A stretch of DNA of 64,000 nt from Apostichopus japonicus (taxonomy: Eukaryota; Echinodermata; Holothuroidea; Aspidochirotida; Stichopodidae), in NCBI RefSeq assembly GCF_037975245.1, contig NC_092578.1:17135321-17199320 (forward strand). Reading direction: 5' to 3'. This document shows positions 24,170-37,859 of this stretch, piece after piece; positions within the stretch are counted from its first letter, which is position 1, and the number at the start of each line of letters is the position of its first letter. The translations under genes and the position numbers were made by a program. The notes under the pieces are model-generated. The model searched no databases. It was not told the DNA's origin and saw only the letters and a list, made by a program, of their open reading frames with translations.

Positions 24170-25240
24170 TTAAAACGTCTTTCTCAGATACAGGAAGTGG
24201 GGATTCGTTTGCGCCATTCATCCCATGGTTCTGCGACCAAGTTGACTAGAATATCCCCGAACGCAACGACACAGTCTACGCCTGTTGGACGATTCATGCG
24301 TGACAGCCCTAGGCTACACTGTAGACATATATGTAAACCACATATTAATAATGTAGATGGAGAAACACCTCCTCCTCCTCCTGGAACAACGGAAAGTGAC
24401 GTAAAAAGCGTATTAATGATACCTAACAAAGGAAGCGAAAATGATAGCCAACAACAGTCTGAATATGATCTGAAACAAGGAAGCCAAAATTCTACAAAAT
24501 TGTGCTTCAAAAGAAATATGGTTCAGTTACAAAGATCTAACAGCTTTCCTATACTTCGCGATACGACAGTACCGAAGCACCGGTTATCAACATGTTTTTG
24601 TAAAGGTAAAGAAACAATGTATTCGAAAGTGAAAGAAGCACTGGAGAATAACAATCAACTATCAAAACCAATTCAGCTTCATGAATATTCAAAAGATGGG
24701 TCGGCATATTCAAATAATATGCCTGAATATTCAAAAGATGAGCCTGAATATTCAAAACAAGGACATAAACGTTCAAAAGATGAAGAAGGTTGTCCTTACC
24801 ATCGTAAACCAACGGATCAAGAACTGAAAGACAACGAAACGGTGAAAAGTGTTGATTCGATGAATGAAATTGGAGAAAAATCGACCAATTCGACCCCAAA
24901 ATCGGTAAATCAAGTACAAAGTAATCGATACAGACAGGAAAGAAAAACCGCGACTCTTTTTGTTTTCATATTATTGTTTTTCTTTGTTTCTTGGTCACCA
25001 GTTTACATCGTGGATATATTTTTAGCTTACGATGTTAAAGTCAATCAAGCTTTAGTGAATTTCGCCGTGTTGTTGTCCCATTTCAATAGTGCTTTCAACC
25101 CGATACTTTATGCTTATAAAAAGGAGTTTAGAAAAACCTTGTTTGGATGGGTACGATCTTTCCATAGTTTTCTGCAGTCTAATTGTAAAAACAGACGAAA
25201 TCAGAGTAATCAAGTTTACCCGTATACTGTCAATTCGTGA
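24170..25240 (+). CDS. adenosine-receptor-like GPCR 1, exon 2 (IL3, TM6-TM7, tail)
   Basis: Residues 210-565 after TTTTGCAG; phase 0. It opens with LKRLSQIQEVGIRL, shared with GPCR 2. The third intracellular loop is about 255 residues (vertebrate adenosine receptors have a few tens), with a Pro run (PPPPP), low-complexity Ser/Lys sequence and a short EYSKD-type repeat at about residues 381-404. TM6 has FFVSWSPVYIVD: Trp484 (6.48), Pro486 (6.50) and Asp491 at 6.55, where adenosine receptors have the purine-binding Asn. TM7 has LLSHFNSAFNPILYAY: Ser512/His513 (7.42/7.43, ribose contacts in adenosine receptors) and NPILY. A short basic tail follows. The gene ends at TGA 25238-25240. Confidence 0.9.
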   Translation, partial: LKRLSQIQEVGIRLRHSSHGSATKLTRISPNATTQSTPVGRFMRDSPRLHCRHICKPHINNVDGETPPPPPGTTESDVKSVLMIPNKGSENDSQQQSEYDLKQGSQNSTKLCFKRNMVQLQRSNSFPILRDTTVPKHRLSTCFCKGKETMYSKVKEALENNNQLSKPIQLHEYSKDGSAYSNNMPEYSKDEPEYSKQGHKRSKDEEGCPYHRKPTDQELKDNETVKSVDSMNEIGEKSTNSTPKSVNQVQSNRYRQERKTATLFVFILLFFFVSWSPVYIVDIFLAYDVKVNQALVNFAVLLSHFNSAFNPILYAYKKEFRKTLFGWVRSFHSFLQSNCKNRRNQSNQVYPYTVNS

Positions 25241-25466
25241 GGAATAGAATTAATTATCAAATTGTTTATAGTATGACGTAATCTACCGCGTGTACTTGTA
25301 GTGGTGGTGGTATATTGTGCCAAAGTGTATAATACTGACCAATATAGCGACAAATTATATGTATATAAGTAACACTTTTTTTTGTATTGTATATTCTTGT
25401 GAGATAAACTCTTTGTGATCTTCGTTACCTTACCTGATAGTGATATATTATACTTGACGTTTTAAT

Positions 25467-25476
25467 AATAAATAAA
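25467..25476 (+). promoter_or_regulatory. poly(A) signals of GPCR 1
   Basis: Overlapping AATAAATAAA about 230 nt after the stop codon. Confidence 0.6.
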
Positions 25477-25479
25477 CAG

Positions 25480-27950
25480 TGTAAATCGAAGGTGACTTTA
25501 GGTTAGTTCAACTATAAGTATTAATTTGTGGAAGAAACTTTACTTGATAGCTCTGTTCAAAGATTGCAATGTTAAACAGTTTTATATATGTTTGTCGTGA
25601 ACGCAATGTCGTCAAGGTATACTGATACTCATGTAGTCAAAACGCACAAAACAGTTTTTAATCACCTTCTACCCATCAACTAGTCACAACTGATAATCTC
25701 CAGTTTCCCTCCTTTTTATACTTCAATGTTCAGGATACAAAACCCCAATCATGTTCTTGCTGATAATGCCATTTCGTGTATCTTAGCAACGGGATAAAGC
25801 TTTCACGACGATTCACTTGACAAATCAGATTGCAGGGTTTTAAATATTTCGCTGTATTTATTAACTTCTTGAAATTGTTACCTCCTTTTTTTGTTCTTTT
25901 CGTTTTATCAAAAGGTTTAATCTTAATTCTATCATCCTTCGAGCAGATTCGATTCACATTAAAGTAAAAGATTTTGATTTTCATGTAGGTAACTTTTCAT
26001 TTCGTAAACGACCAAAAAAAAAAGCTGTACCACCAATATATAATGTCTGTTGTATCTTAGAAAAATTGTATCTAAGAAAAATTGTAAAGAATAGTTTATG
26101 AAAGAGAACAAGATAATTTTCATAAGCATTTCTAGGCATGCGCAGTCAATGTTTAATGACGTAAGTTACCTTACATGCTGTTTTAATGACTTACTTGAAC
26201 AGTAGTTTACGTGATGAGAGAAATGCCTTGTACAAACGCACAACTTAAATGATATTATTTCAACTTTTCTATCAAACGTGACATTTGATTAAGAAAGCAC
26301 ACGAATTCGTGCTCACATTTCAGAACTTAATAAAAACAAAGTACTTAATAATAATGACTAAAAATATGACCAGATAAATGATTTTACGATTTGATATTTA
26401 TGAAGTGATTTATGTTTCTGCCACTGCAAACTGGAACGAAGAAAGATTATTATTATTAACATATGCAACTTTAAGGGAAAACTTTGCCATTTTCTTCTCA
26501 AATGTTATTGGATAAAAAACATAGCAGCAGACGTAGGAATCTGCACTTTTGCCAAGTTCACCAAAAAGGTTTGTTAAAAAAAAAAATAATTAAGAATATA
26601 AAAATATAATAAGAACACTTTACGATCATTGCCATTAATGTTACATATTAATTGCATTAGTTTCAATCGAGATGGTTTTATGCTTTTTAAAAAGGAAACC
26701 AAAACAGACAGAAGAGGGAAGTAGGAAGAGGAGGAGGAGGGATTGGGGTTGGGGATTGGGAGGGGGTAGGGCGATGCAGGACACGGTTTAACACAAAAGC
26801 CTTTATAGTAATCCATGAGTTTAATTTCAATCGTTTCATTTGTTCACCATATAAAGGACTAAACTCATTCATACAGTGATCGCCATCTAAAGGATCCCAA
26901 TGATCCTAAAAGGATATATAGCCTACCTAAATCAGTGTATGTTAATATTTCTACGGTTATTCTAATTGTTAATGTTAAACTTCATTCACACTCAACATGG
27001 TTTTTCGCCCATTATAACTTCATATTTCTCGCCTACGTTATGAGAGTTTATTACACCGAACGGAGTATTGAGCTAATTCAGTTAAAAGCAAAATATAAGG
27101 GGGGGGGGGTGTATTTGTATGTGTGTGTATGTGCGTGTGTTTGTGAGAAGGGGATGGGAAGGGTGTTTCGATGTAAGGTGAGGCTGTGTGTGTGTGGGTG
27201 TGAGTGTGGGTGGTTCAGTGAAACAAAGGGCTAATTGTGTGTGCGTGTGTGTGCAGTGCAGTGCAGAAGGGAAGGTGGATTCATTGTAAAGAGAGGTTGT
27301 TAACATTTGTGTATGTGTATGGAAGGGGTGGGGTGGGGGGTCCGGAATGCGTTTTAGCATGACTGAGCCAATGCTTTACAGTATTTTCACGGGGTACAAG
27401 GTAGATTTCCAATAGTTAAGTATTTGATATTACTTTCATGCATGGTACATGTGCCTCGCATATGAACATTCGTAGTTACGCGAATTGCTCAAATAAAACA
27501 CGTTTTTGTTTTCTGTAATTACATGTGCAATCTTCCATTCATTCATTTCTGTTTAAACAACCCACACGACATATGGTATCAGTGCAATGTAGACATATAT
27601 ACTGTATCAAGTGAATTGAACGAAAAACGACGAAAACATGGAAGCCAACCTACCGTCACGTTTCTCGACAGGGTTAAAACAAAATTTTTTAAATTTTCTG
27701 CCTCTAACGTGAACCGTTATACTTTACGGTTTTCTAACTGATATCCTAAGATATTAAGGGGCAAAACAAGTTATGAAAAGAGTGTAGTCACAATCACCAA
27801 TACATATATTGTATGCAATATCAATATTGAAAAGAGGTAAACACAGCTGGTTGTTTTCCGTGAAGGAATTTAAAACTACTTGTTTACTCTTTGATATCTC
27901 ATTCCGTTTGACAGTTTCCATGTGGGACCCTGGCATGTGTATTCACTACT
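25480..27950. other. intergenic, nothing recognised
   Basis: AT-rich. It includes a purine-rich GGGA stretch near 26710-26770 and a GT-rich stretch with a G run near 27100-27340. Open frames are low complexity or lack domains. Confidence 0.4.
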
Positions 27951-27990
27951 GTATTAGTGTCACAACTCTCTGGTATGACACAAGTATGCG

Positions 27991-28157
27991 CGCTGTGTCC
28001 ATGACACAGCGGGCATGCGCGCTAACTGGGTCCGTGTCTAAGCTCCCTGGGTGACATTTTGTATAGACCGACTCTTCCTTGTCACAGCCGCTCTGATGCG
28101 ACATGTTATGCGTACAATATGTTTGTCCGTGTCACAGTTTATGAGCGTGACACGGAC
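27991..28157. repeat. cluster of GTGTC hairpins
   Basis: Two perfect inverted repeats lie in a GC-richer patch: CGCTGTGTC/GACACAGCG around CAT (27991-28011), and GTCCGTGTCAC/GTGACACGGAC around an 11-base loop (28125-28157). GTGTC/GACAC words recur between and after them to about 28190. Confidence 0.7.
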
Positions 28158-28246
28158 ACCCAGGATGAATGAGTCCGTGCCACACGACACGTATCGTCTG
28201 TTCCGTATTCGACCACGACCACGTAGTAGTGTAAAGGGAACTTCAT

Positions 28247-28443
28247 TATGGAACGCGAAAGGGCAACCATATTTCGTTGTCTAAACTAAGTTTGTTGTTG
28301 TCTAAACTAAAGTTGTTGCTGCTGTTTTACCATGCTGTTGCTCAAACTCACATTGATGTCTAAAATTCCGTTGTCTAAACTTACGTCGTTGTCTAAACTT
28401 ACGTTAATCTTAGCGACGAAATAATCCCTTTTCGCGTTCCATA
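28247..28443. mobile_element. MITE with TATGGAACGCG termini
   Basis: 197 bp with inverted ends TATGGAACGCGAAAGGG and (inverse) TATGGAACGCGAAAAGGG, followed on both sides by ATATTTCGT/TTATTTCGT. CTTCAT repeats directly outside (28241-28246 and 28444-28449) as a likely target duplication. The interior contains several GTTGTCTAAACT words. Confidence 0.75.
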
Positions 28444-28453
28444 CTTCATAGAG

Positions 28454-28647
28454 CCAGCTGGGACAATTTCCTTAATGCTTATACCTCCATAAACTGTACT
28501 CCAATATCATGCTCTTAAAGCACTGGTATTGTCAGTATAAACAGTTCCAAACCTTGATCTGATACATAAACATGATATTCATACTGCTCGTACTGACAAT
28601 GTGAGTGACATAACACTACAGTATATAGAAAACATTGTCCCAACTGG
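28454..28647. mobile_element. MITE with CCAGYTGGGACAA termini, copy A
   Basis: Ends CCAGCTGGGACAATTT and (inverse) CCAGTTGGGACAATGTTTT. The interior has ATATCATGCTCTTAAAGCAC and TGGTATTGTCAGTATAAAC. The same element lies inverted at 37570-37736. It starts 10 bp after the MITE at 28247. Confidence 0.75.
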
Positions 28648-28659
28648 TAGCTTCATATA

Positions 28660-29686
28660 ACAATTTCATGCATACTCATATCGAGTAAATTATTTTGCTT
28701 TAATCCTTTCAAGTTAATGGTGGATGTTGAATTTGTCTCGTCATTGCTATGTGTTTACTGACGGTTGTTCGAACAGTATGTGTGTGTTCAAAAAAGACCG
28801 CAAATAACATAATATATATACAAATATTGACATAAGCCTAGTTCAACACCTGATTCTCTGGTTCCATGTACTGTTTGAAGAGAAATCGCCCACGCAAGAA
28901 TATAAGCACGGAAACTATGCAAATAGCTTGATCCACTTTCACCCTCAAGACCCCCTTGTTAATGTGCCACATAGAGACTGTAACCACGTGATCATCATTT
29001 TGACGACGTTACGTCTATAGTGAGAAATCACGAGTCATTTCGAAAGGGAGTAGATACCGCGCATGCTCATACATGTAAACAACATAATTATTGTATCTCG
29101 CTTTCGTTTAACTTTGGCGTCATACTTCTGGAGGACTCGTTCCTCTATGGACGATGTTAATTATGATATTCAGCCCCGTTAAATTGTCATGCATACAGAC
29201 AATGTCTATGTATACCGTACATTACCCCGGTAAGTAGCTAATTGGGAGCAAGGCGTATTTTAGTCTAGATGTATACGTTGCCAGCGCATGCTCAAATGTA
29301 GAATTCATGATAGAGAGGGAAGAAAAATCAAATTATAACATAACCGGTTGCCTGTAAATTAGCATATATGTAATGCAAGTAACAGGTTCTATTGGCAAAA
29401 CACTCTATTTACCTCCCAACCAGGTATGTTCCCCTTTAAAACAACATACATATTCCAACAGAAGTCACTCTATATGTTAGGTTGCATGAAGTAGGTTAAT
29501 TGAAGTAAACGTATGCTTATATGAGGGAAATGTCGCGTGGCTTTGCACCCCCCCCCCCCAGTCAGGTTACCTCTAGATCCCACCATAACAAGTATCGCCC
29601 TCCCTATACGATTGGCTCTAAACGGTTTTTTTTTATTCGTGTAGGGTCTGGTGGTATCGTACTCAAACCGTTAAAGGGATATTTCG
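28660..29686. other. intergenic, nothing recognised
   Basis: No gene or repeat match seen; poly-C at about 29550. Confidence 0.4.
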
Positions 29687-29875
29687 GTGTGTGAACGTAA
29701 GTGGGCCTGACGTTTCGATCCTATAGCAGGATCTTCTTCAGAGGCTGGATTAGTGTTCAAGCCTCTGAAGAAGCTCCTGCTAGGATCGAAACGCCAAGCC
29801 CACTTATTTTTACACATTCTCTATACAAAGGTTCTTTATTGCATAAGCAGTTTGCTAACAGTTTTATTTAATTTG
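29687..29875. mobile_element. palindromic element with GGATCGAAACG arms, copy 2
   Basis: The arms of about 57 bp (29687-29746 and 29761-29817) are inverted copies around a 14-base centre. Each arm contains CTGAAGAAG, a GATCC...GGATC stem and GAAACG. The right side ends with the GCAGTTTGCTAACAGTTTTATTT terminus words shared with copies 1 and 3. Confidence 0.65.
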
Positions 29876-32800
29876 GGGTATTTCGGTGTCAAAAAACATA
29901 ACAAATTTCTTCAAAAACGAAAAGAAAAATAAGAAAAAGAAGGAGATATTCCACACTGTTAGTTGCAAAATCCCAACTTAATATCTTGTCCCCAACTAGA
30001 GATATATTGTCCCCACTGTATTTTTTATATTAACAATACCGTAACTCGTGATAATGGTTGATTGAATGGAACTTAATTTGACTGGTTCTAACCCCGAGTC
30101 TTGCCTGGAATGGAACACAGTAGGTTGTCTACATGGGCCGATTTATTTTTCGGCGGGCAAGAGTTGGCTCGCGGCCGCGTATGGAGAACAATGTTAGAGG
30201 TAAAAAATACTTCGATTACAGAGCTTGCGCAGCAGGAAAGGGGTATTCATGTCATTTCTAACTTGACATATATTCTCGACATTTGAACTACAAATCAAAT
30301 AAGCAAAAAACAAAAACGAAAAAAAATACTGTGTAAGTGAATTTGTTGGCCCGATTGAACAAACAGCAATCGTTTCGATGACAACAACCCCCTCCCACTC
30401 CAGCTCCCCCCCCCTCCCCCTCCCCCCTCACCCGGACAACCACACGCACCGATGACACGTACATAGTTCATGAGTGTAAAAATAGCAGCACTGGTTACAG
30501 TTCTTGAATTTCGGAGTGTTTGAGTGTCTGGGTATACGCGCGTTGTAGAACTAATTTTACTTACTTTACAACATTCAGATATCTGACTTGCTGTTGTCAG
30601 GCACAATTCAAAAGGAAAATTTCTGAAAGTAAATTTCTCGACTGATCAATATATGCAGACTTTGTTGCGGTAATAATTTAGTTCGGAGATATTTAAATTC
30701 CACGTCCCTTATGATAGGGATATTCCAGTTATCTGAAGTTCATAAAAATAAATAAAATAAAAAAATCCTTATTTTAAGGTCAGAATCACATTCTCATAGG
30801 ATGTTGTATTACGGAGATAATATGTATTTGGTGCTGTTTTTGTTTTGTAAATGCACCTGAAGATGATCAATTAAAGTGACTGGACTACAGAGTCTAATAC
30901 ACAGAGCGTACAATCAGTTCCACAGATAAAACACAAAACTTAATGGGAAAAACATTTTTACAATTTTAATATTCCTTTGTTAGTTTTATTCTACTTGTTG
31001 ATTTTTTTCTTCTAACATTGAAAAAACAGTGCAGACCCTACGACATTAGTAATTACAACCTATCTGAGAAATGACGATATAGCTGTCGCTGGCCAAATGA
31101 TTTGTACCAACAAAGTCTTCGGCTTTGAGTACAGCGTTTCTGTATATGTTGCCGTGTTGGACGAATCTAACCATAATAGTAATTACCGACTTTGCGATCC
31201 GCTTTAAAGTCATTGCCGACGTTGCGATCCGCGGTCCCCCTCACAATTTTGAAAGGTCGGCAAAAGTGATTCCATAGTTTTCCCTTTCGAGGAAAGCAAA
31301 GAGGGAAATGAAGGGAAGTAAGTAAGAAAAAAAAAATTATAACAGAATATCTTGTAAACCGAAATATATATAGAAATATGACTAACACTCATAATTGTCT
31401 TTTGTTTTTTGGATTATAATGAATCAAGACTAACATTATGATTAAATATCAAATTAATACAAAAGTCTGCCACCGGCATATCCCTTTAAGAGTTTATTAT
31501 TATTCCTGAGATACTCTGCAGTACGTGAGCTACGTGTCCGCACTGTTTGAGTGTCATTTCAAGAAACTTGGGCCCCTGACAAGAATAGTCGAGTTATATT
31601 TGACACGAGGTAAGAACAGTTTAAATTTTACAACTTGAACTCTCAGCTTATATAACGGCTCATTCTTCCTCTTTAAAATACCTCAAGGGAAATAATACGA
31701 AGTGGTGGAATATGGGTATAAATTAAAAGCTACAAATTTTATATCCATCCGGTTTAAAAGTGAGTCTCCACAGAATGTATTTGCTTTTTTTTTATTTTAT
31801 TTTTTTAATATATCAAAGATCGTATTTCAACAGTAAGTTTTTTAGGACCGTCATTTATAACATGATACTCATTGTGAAAACGTTAATGAAAGGATGTTAT
31901 CGAAGGTATAAATGCCATACTTACCATGTCCTTTATACCCCTCCGTAGATTGATGGACGAATTTATAGCGAATGAAGAATTATACTTCTCGGATTCTAGG
32001 AAAACTGGGCCATATATTACTTAAAACTTTCCGAAAACCTTTATAAGCACCCCTTTTTGAACATAAACTAGGAGGCACTATATCTTAATGAAAACTACCC
32101 ATTTTCCATTCTTTTAATGGAAAAAAAGATGACCTTTTTAAATTTGACAACTTGATCTTTCGTTGAGGAATTAAGAAAAGTGTCTTTCACAGAGCACCTA
32201 GTAATAAAAAATAAAAAATAAATAGTAAAAAAAAAGGGGTGGAATATGAAATTTAGTACGGATCAGAATGGATTTTACATTTTTACCGTTATCAAGCTAA
32301 CAGTTTTAGGCAATGGCATGCCATAAATAAAATAATAATACCGTTATAAAAAAGGTGATAAGAACCTTACAACGTTAACATATTCACAAATTGTATGAAA
32401 CGGATTTAGGCAAATCTTTTTTGCTATAGGCAAAGTCCAACTGAATAATTCAGGACACTAACAATATTTCGTATACAAGAAGCTTGTGATATTATTTCAC
32501 ATGGATATATATCACGTGCAGACTCACTTGGTATTCATGTCACGTCTTTACGTCATTTATCCGCATGTCAGGAATTTTCATTCGTTTGTTTGTTAAATAA
32601 ATCCTACCCTCACTGGGTTTTTTATAATTACACTTTTCCAACGTTTCACATTTTATATCCATCCATCCATCCATCCACCCCCCTCCTCCACCTCCCCCCC
32701 CCTCTCTCTCTCTCTCTCTCTTTCTCCTGAAAAACTATCCCATCACCTTACTGCCAATACATTACTAAATGACATCTGAAGGATTTGTAGCTGATTGATC

Positions 32801-34769
32801 GTAAAGAAAGTTATGTGAAGGCAGCAAGTGAGCCTGTCTACTTGTTGTTAGCATGATATCTTTGCTTATAAATGAAGAAAGATTAGACAACTGATCGTGG
32901 CCAATCAACAAACTTGATCCATTTGAAGGGGTGTGGTATTTGATCAATAACTTTTCGTTCCTTTTTTATAGTTTTTTTTTTATGCCAAACCTATCGATTA
33001 ATACTCAAAACTAAGCTTGTAATTAAACAAATTAGGATATTTTTCACCAAAATGAAAGTTAATTAAGACTAATTTTATGATTTTCATTTTATTTTGAAAA
33101 TTTCGTCGCCCAGACACATTTTCGCCGTAATAATCATATTTACAAAGTATACATTGGAATGTTCACAATACACGATAGTTTCACAATATTTTCTTTCCTC
33201 TTTTAAATTGTAAACTTTAGTTAAGTTAAGACATATCATAACATAAATGATACGTCTTGTTTTGGTGTATTTTATGAGGGAGTTAAAAATTTAAATTGTA
33301 TCAAATTTACACTTATCAAACATTAACGAAAAAGAATCAGGAAATAATATGACGAGGCTTTCTTTTGAAAACCAAACTTATATAGCCTGATATAGCAAAA
33401 CGAAAGAAAATTAAATAAAAATATGATCGGAACTTTAAAAATGCGGATTGCTGCAGACGTAAATACCTAACATCGCACATCAAGTGAATTATCACATCGT
33501 CAAAACATGTATAACGCATTTTTATTGTAATTTAAAATAAAAAGATGGCGCTATTCTAGTTATCTACTTATCAATATGATATGATATTGTGATCGATTTT
33601 GTAAGCTTCCGTATGTGCACCTGGGGAAGAATAACGCCATAGCGAGCTGTGAGACTGACAACTGAAGGACTGGCAAAGTAGTACTATGTTACAACCACGG
33701 CATTACAGACAGCCTGATATAGAGGATGGGGAGGGGAGGGGGGAGGGGGAGGGGAGGGTGCGGGTGGGACGGAGAGAGATGTGGAGAGGTAGTGCATATT
33801 TCAGATTGTTAGTATACGTTTGTCTTTAAAGGAGTCAAAAATCCAACCGTCATTATTGATCTGTGAGATAGAGACAACTATCATGAACACCTCCCCCACC
33901 CCCACACCCCCACCCCACCCCACCCCACCCCACCCCAAAAAGCTAAGAAAAATCGTATTGCATTTGGGAGATATCACGGATTGAAAGTTTCTTCACATAC
34001 AAGGCAGAAGACTTGATCAAGTCTAAATATGACGTCATAGAATCAAATGTGCTTCAATTTAATAATTGGTTGTTTATTCCTTAATTTTGTTTGTATTGTG
34101 TATTTTCTGTAATGAAGATGTGTTTCGTAAATGCTTTTTTTTTTCCTCCATTTATTGATAACTTCAGTCAAATTAACAGACTTCATATTTTCATGCTATA
34201 GATGCTTCAGATTAAATAAACGTCATAACAAAATAACAGTTGTTCTAATAAACAGCACAATTGATCGAACGAGATTAATGGAAAAGAGAATCGCATGTCC
34301 TAAAGGCTTGTTTAAGCTGCATAAAGTTAACCTTACTTTTACTACGATTGTTTCGTAAATACTGGATCTAAAATATTCATCCTCTTAACATGACATAATG
34401 ATGACATTGGTTTACAGTGTCAATAATGTTAACATTCTACCTTTAAAATATGAAAAGAAAGAAAAAGTAAAAGCTGTCAGATTCAAGATGGCGCCCTGAC
34501 ATTACAGATTTACAAAATGTCAGCTCTCAGACAAAACAACTAATCTTTAATCTACGATATACATCCCCAAACGGAGCAAGATATTTCATAGCTGTTTTGG
34601 AGGAGTTTATTCTCCTCAAAGATCTCTGTCAAATAAGTTAAAGATGATGAGTTGTCATTTGTGTTTCCTTCAATGAACATTTTCAGTGTAGACTGTAAAA
34701 CAATCAAATCAAACAACAATACAGTCCTTATGAGGTCAAACTCGATCCAACCATATGTATGTATGTATG
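29876..34769. other. intergenic, nothing recognised
   Basis: About 4.9 kb with poly-C/poly-G tracts (near 30409, 33730, 33890), a short (ATCC)n (32653-32674), (CT)n (32703-32720) and (CCCCA)n (33905-33935). An open frame at 30101-30286 (STWADLFFGGQELARGRVW) has fair composition but no domain I recognise. Confidence 0.4.
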
Positions 34770-35003
34770 TATTTCAGATCCTCCTTCAAGCAGGAACTCG
34801 CGAAGAAGCCATCATTGGCTTATCAAAGCCGCAAGCTGACCGAAGTCAGTCTCTTACATTCATATTTAACGTCCATGATTATGAATTGTCAATTGTCAAC
34901 AACTCTATAACTGGACGACATACATTAATCTTGGAGTGACTCGAACCTGGGACCTTATGATTGAAAGGCACCGGCGTTAACCACTAAGCTAACACTCCAT
35001 GTT
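34770..35003 (-). repeat. tRNA-headed SINE-like element, family 2, copy B
   Basis: Reverse-oriented match to 20860-21125. On the - strand it reads TTAGCTTAGTGGTTAACGCC (A box), GGTTCGAGTC (degenerate B box), CATGGACGTTAAAT, TTCGGTCAGCTTGCGGCTT, GATGGCTTCTTCGCGAGTTC, CCTGCTTG, and a (TACA)n tail. Confidence 0.75.
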
Positions 35004-36530
35004 CCAGATCCTGGAGCTAATAAAGGATAACAGAACAAGTAAGATTTGTACAGAACGAGTACTATGATTCCCTCGATATGAGACGATAATTAATGAAGGA
35101 AAACCATTGTCCGTACTGATTTTTATATATGACTTTTATAACAGTACTTTACCGTGGTTAATAAATGGTAATCGATTGTTCCATTTGTCAAACATTTTAC
35201 AGCCTATATGAGATTTGGCAAAAAAGCTTTTACTTTTATCTGGTGTTACAGATAATGAGTTCTCGAACATTCTACATTTCGAGGAAAATTTTTTCATTGT
35301 GCATCGTGATTTTATACAGAGTAAGCAAAGTGGTTTGGATTTTTGTGTATAGGATAATGAAACTGAACTGACGTAGCAAAAACATTGCACTGACTTTGTA
35401 AGGAAACAGAAAATCATCGAAAGGTTTTATTAAAAAATATAAAATATATTACTGTAAAGAATTTAGTGGCTATGCATAACCAACTAATTAAAGTGATATA
35501 AAATATATATTGAATTATGGATTTCTTTTTCAAAAGCTGTTTAAAATGTTGTAAATCTTAGTCCAACAAAAGTAAATTTTCATAGGTTTTTATTTTTTAC
35601 TTTTAACTTGTCGATGCTAGAGTGGCCAAGACGAAGACATCCAAAGTTTTGACTTATGTAGCTCAAATTTCGAATGTTTGATCTCAAAATTTCATCATTT
35701 ATTTGACACTTCAACCCATTTCCGACCGGAGATTTTCATAGTCAATTCTCTTTCTTTTTTTTTGGGGGGGGGGGGGGGGGGGTCCTACAACAGTATAACT
35801 GTTGCTGGACTATAAGGTGTATGGTACAATACAAACAGTTACTTTATAATTAATTATTACAATAATTAATATTACAATAATTAATTTATTACCTGACCTT
35901 CCTTTAGCTCATCTATGGTTTCAGCGGAATGTTTTATAAAACATACTGTGCGATGAATCTTTAGATAGAAACTTGAGGGAAGAAACACTAACTTTTTAAA
36001 GTGAATGAGCGTTAACCCTCAGACCCCCCCCCCCCTTAACCCATGCACCCACCTAACCCTGTTCCTACGCCTACTATTTGGTAAATTCGGTATAACCGAT
36101 GACTAAAGTCGAAATGCTGAATTTACGTAAATAAGAAAAACATAATGATAGGGAGATTTTGTTGCTGTTTATTAATATCTGAGTTATTTGTGTTTCAATT
36201 CAAAATTTCGCATTTGTCTGTTTTCCATGCTGACCAATATATAACTACAATGCTCCTTTAAGCTCTAGTTTAACGTTATGACTAATTTTTGGCAACACCC
36301 TTAAGTTTTGAGTTTACATACAACCTTTAAAGACTTCAATAAGGCTCTTTCATCAGTTTTTTTCTCCTTTTTCTTGTTTAATCTTTGCAGATAATTTTCG
36401 GGATTATTAATATTTACCTTTCTCTCCTTAATGAGAAAGTGATACATTTTCGTTTTATTAGGTTTTAATACGGTGCTCATGTGGGGGCATAATAGATGCA
36501 AAGTGGAAGTGCAAGTAGAACAAAATTCCT
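35004..36530. other. intergenic, nothing recognised
   Basis: Contains a G20 run at about 35764-35782 and a poly-C near 36026; no gene seen. Confidence 0.4.
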
Positions 36531-36533
36531 CTT

Positions 36534-37569
<1,036 letters not shown>

Positions 37570-37736
37570 CCAGTTGGGACAATTTTTTCTATACTGTAGT
37601 ACTATGTCCCGCTTCAGAGCACTCGTAGTGTCAGTATGAATATTATGTTTCTATCAGATCGAGGTGAGGAACTGTTTGTACTGTCAATACCAGTGCTTTG
37701 AGAGCATGATATTGGCATAGGAAATTTTCCCAACTG
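37570..37736. mobile_element. MITE with CCAGYTGGGACAA termini, copy B
   Basis: Inverted relative to 28454-28647 and shares ACTGTCAATACCAGTGCTTT and GAGAGCATGATATTGG with the inverse of copy A. GAAATTC occurs at both flanks (37560-37566 and 37736-37742), a possible target duplication. Confidence 0.75.
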
Positions 37737-37779
37737 AAATTCAAAGTTCTTGTTTCTTATCTTTCTTTTCAGAATAAAT

Positions 37780-37781
<2 letters not shown>

Positions 37782-37848
<67 letters not shown>
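37782..37848. repeat. (TA)n microsatellite
   Basis: TA run followed by a short GAAA repeat. Confidence 0.9.
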
Positions 37849-37859
37849 GAATGAAAGAA

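Noticed and set aside
24184-24899. - strand open frames opposite GPCR 1 exon 2
   Set aside because: Shadow frames of the real exon on the + strand, with no domain.
30101-30286. Open frame with STWADLFFGGQELARGRVW
   Set aside because: Composition is protein-like, but I recognise no domain and see no flanking splice sites, so I did not call a gene.
34925-35000. Functional tRNA on the - strand
   Set aside because: The B box is degenerate, the acceptor does not pair well, and it belongs to the family 2 SINE.
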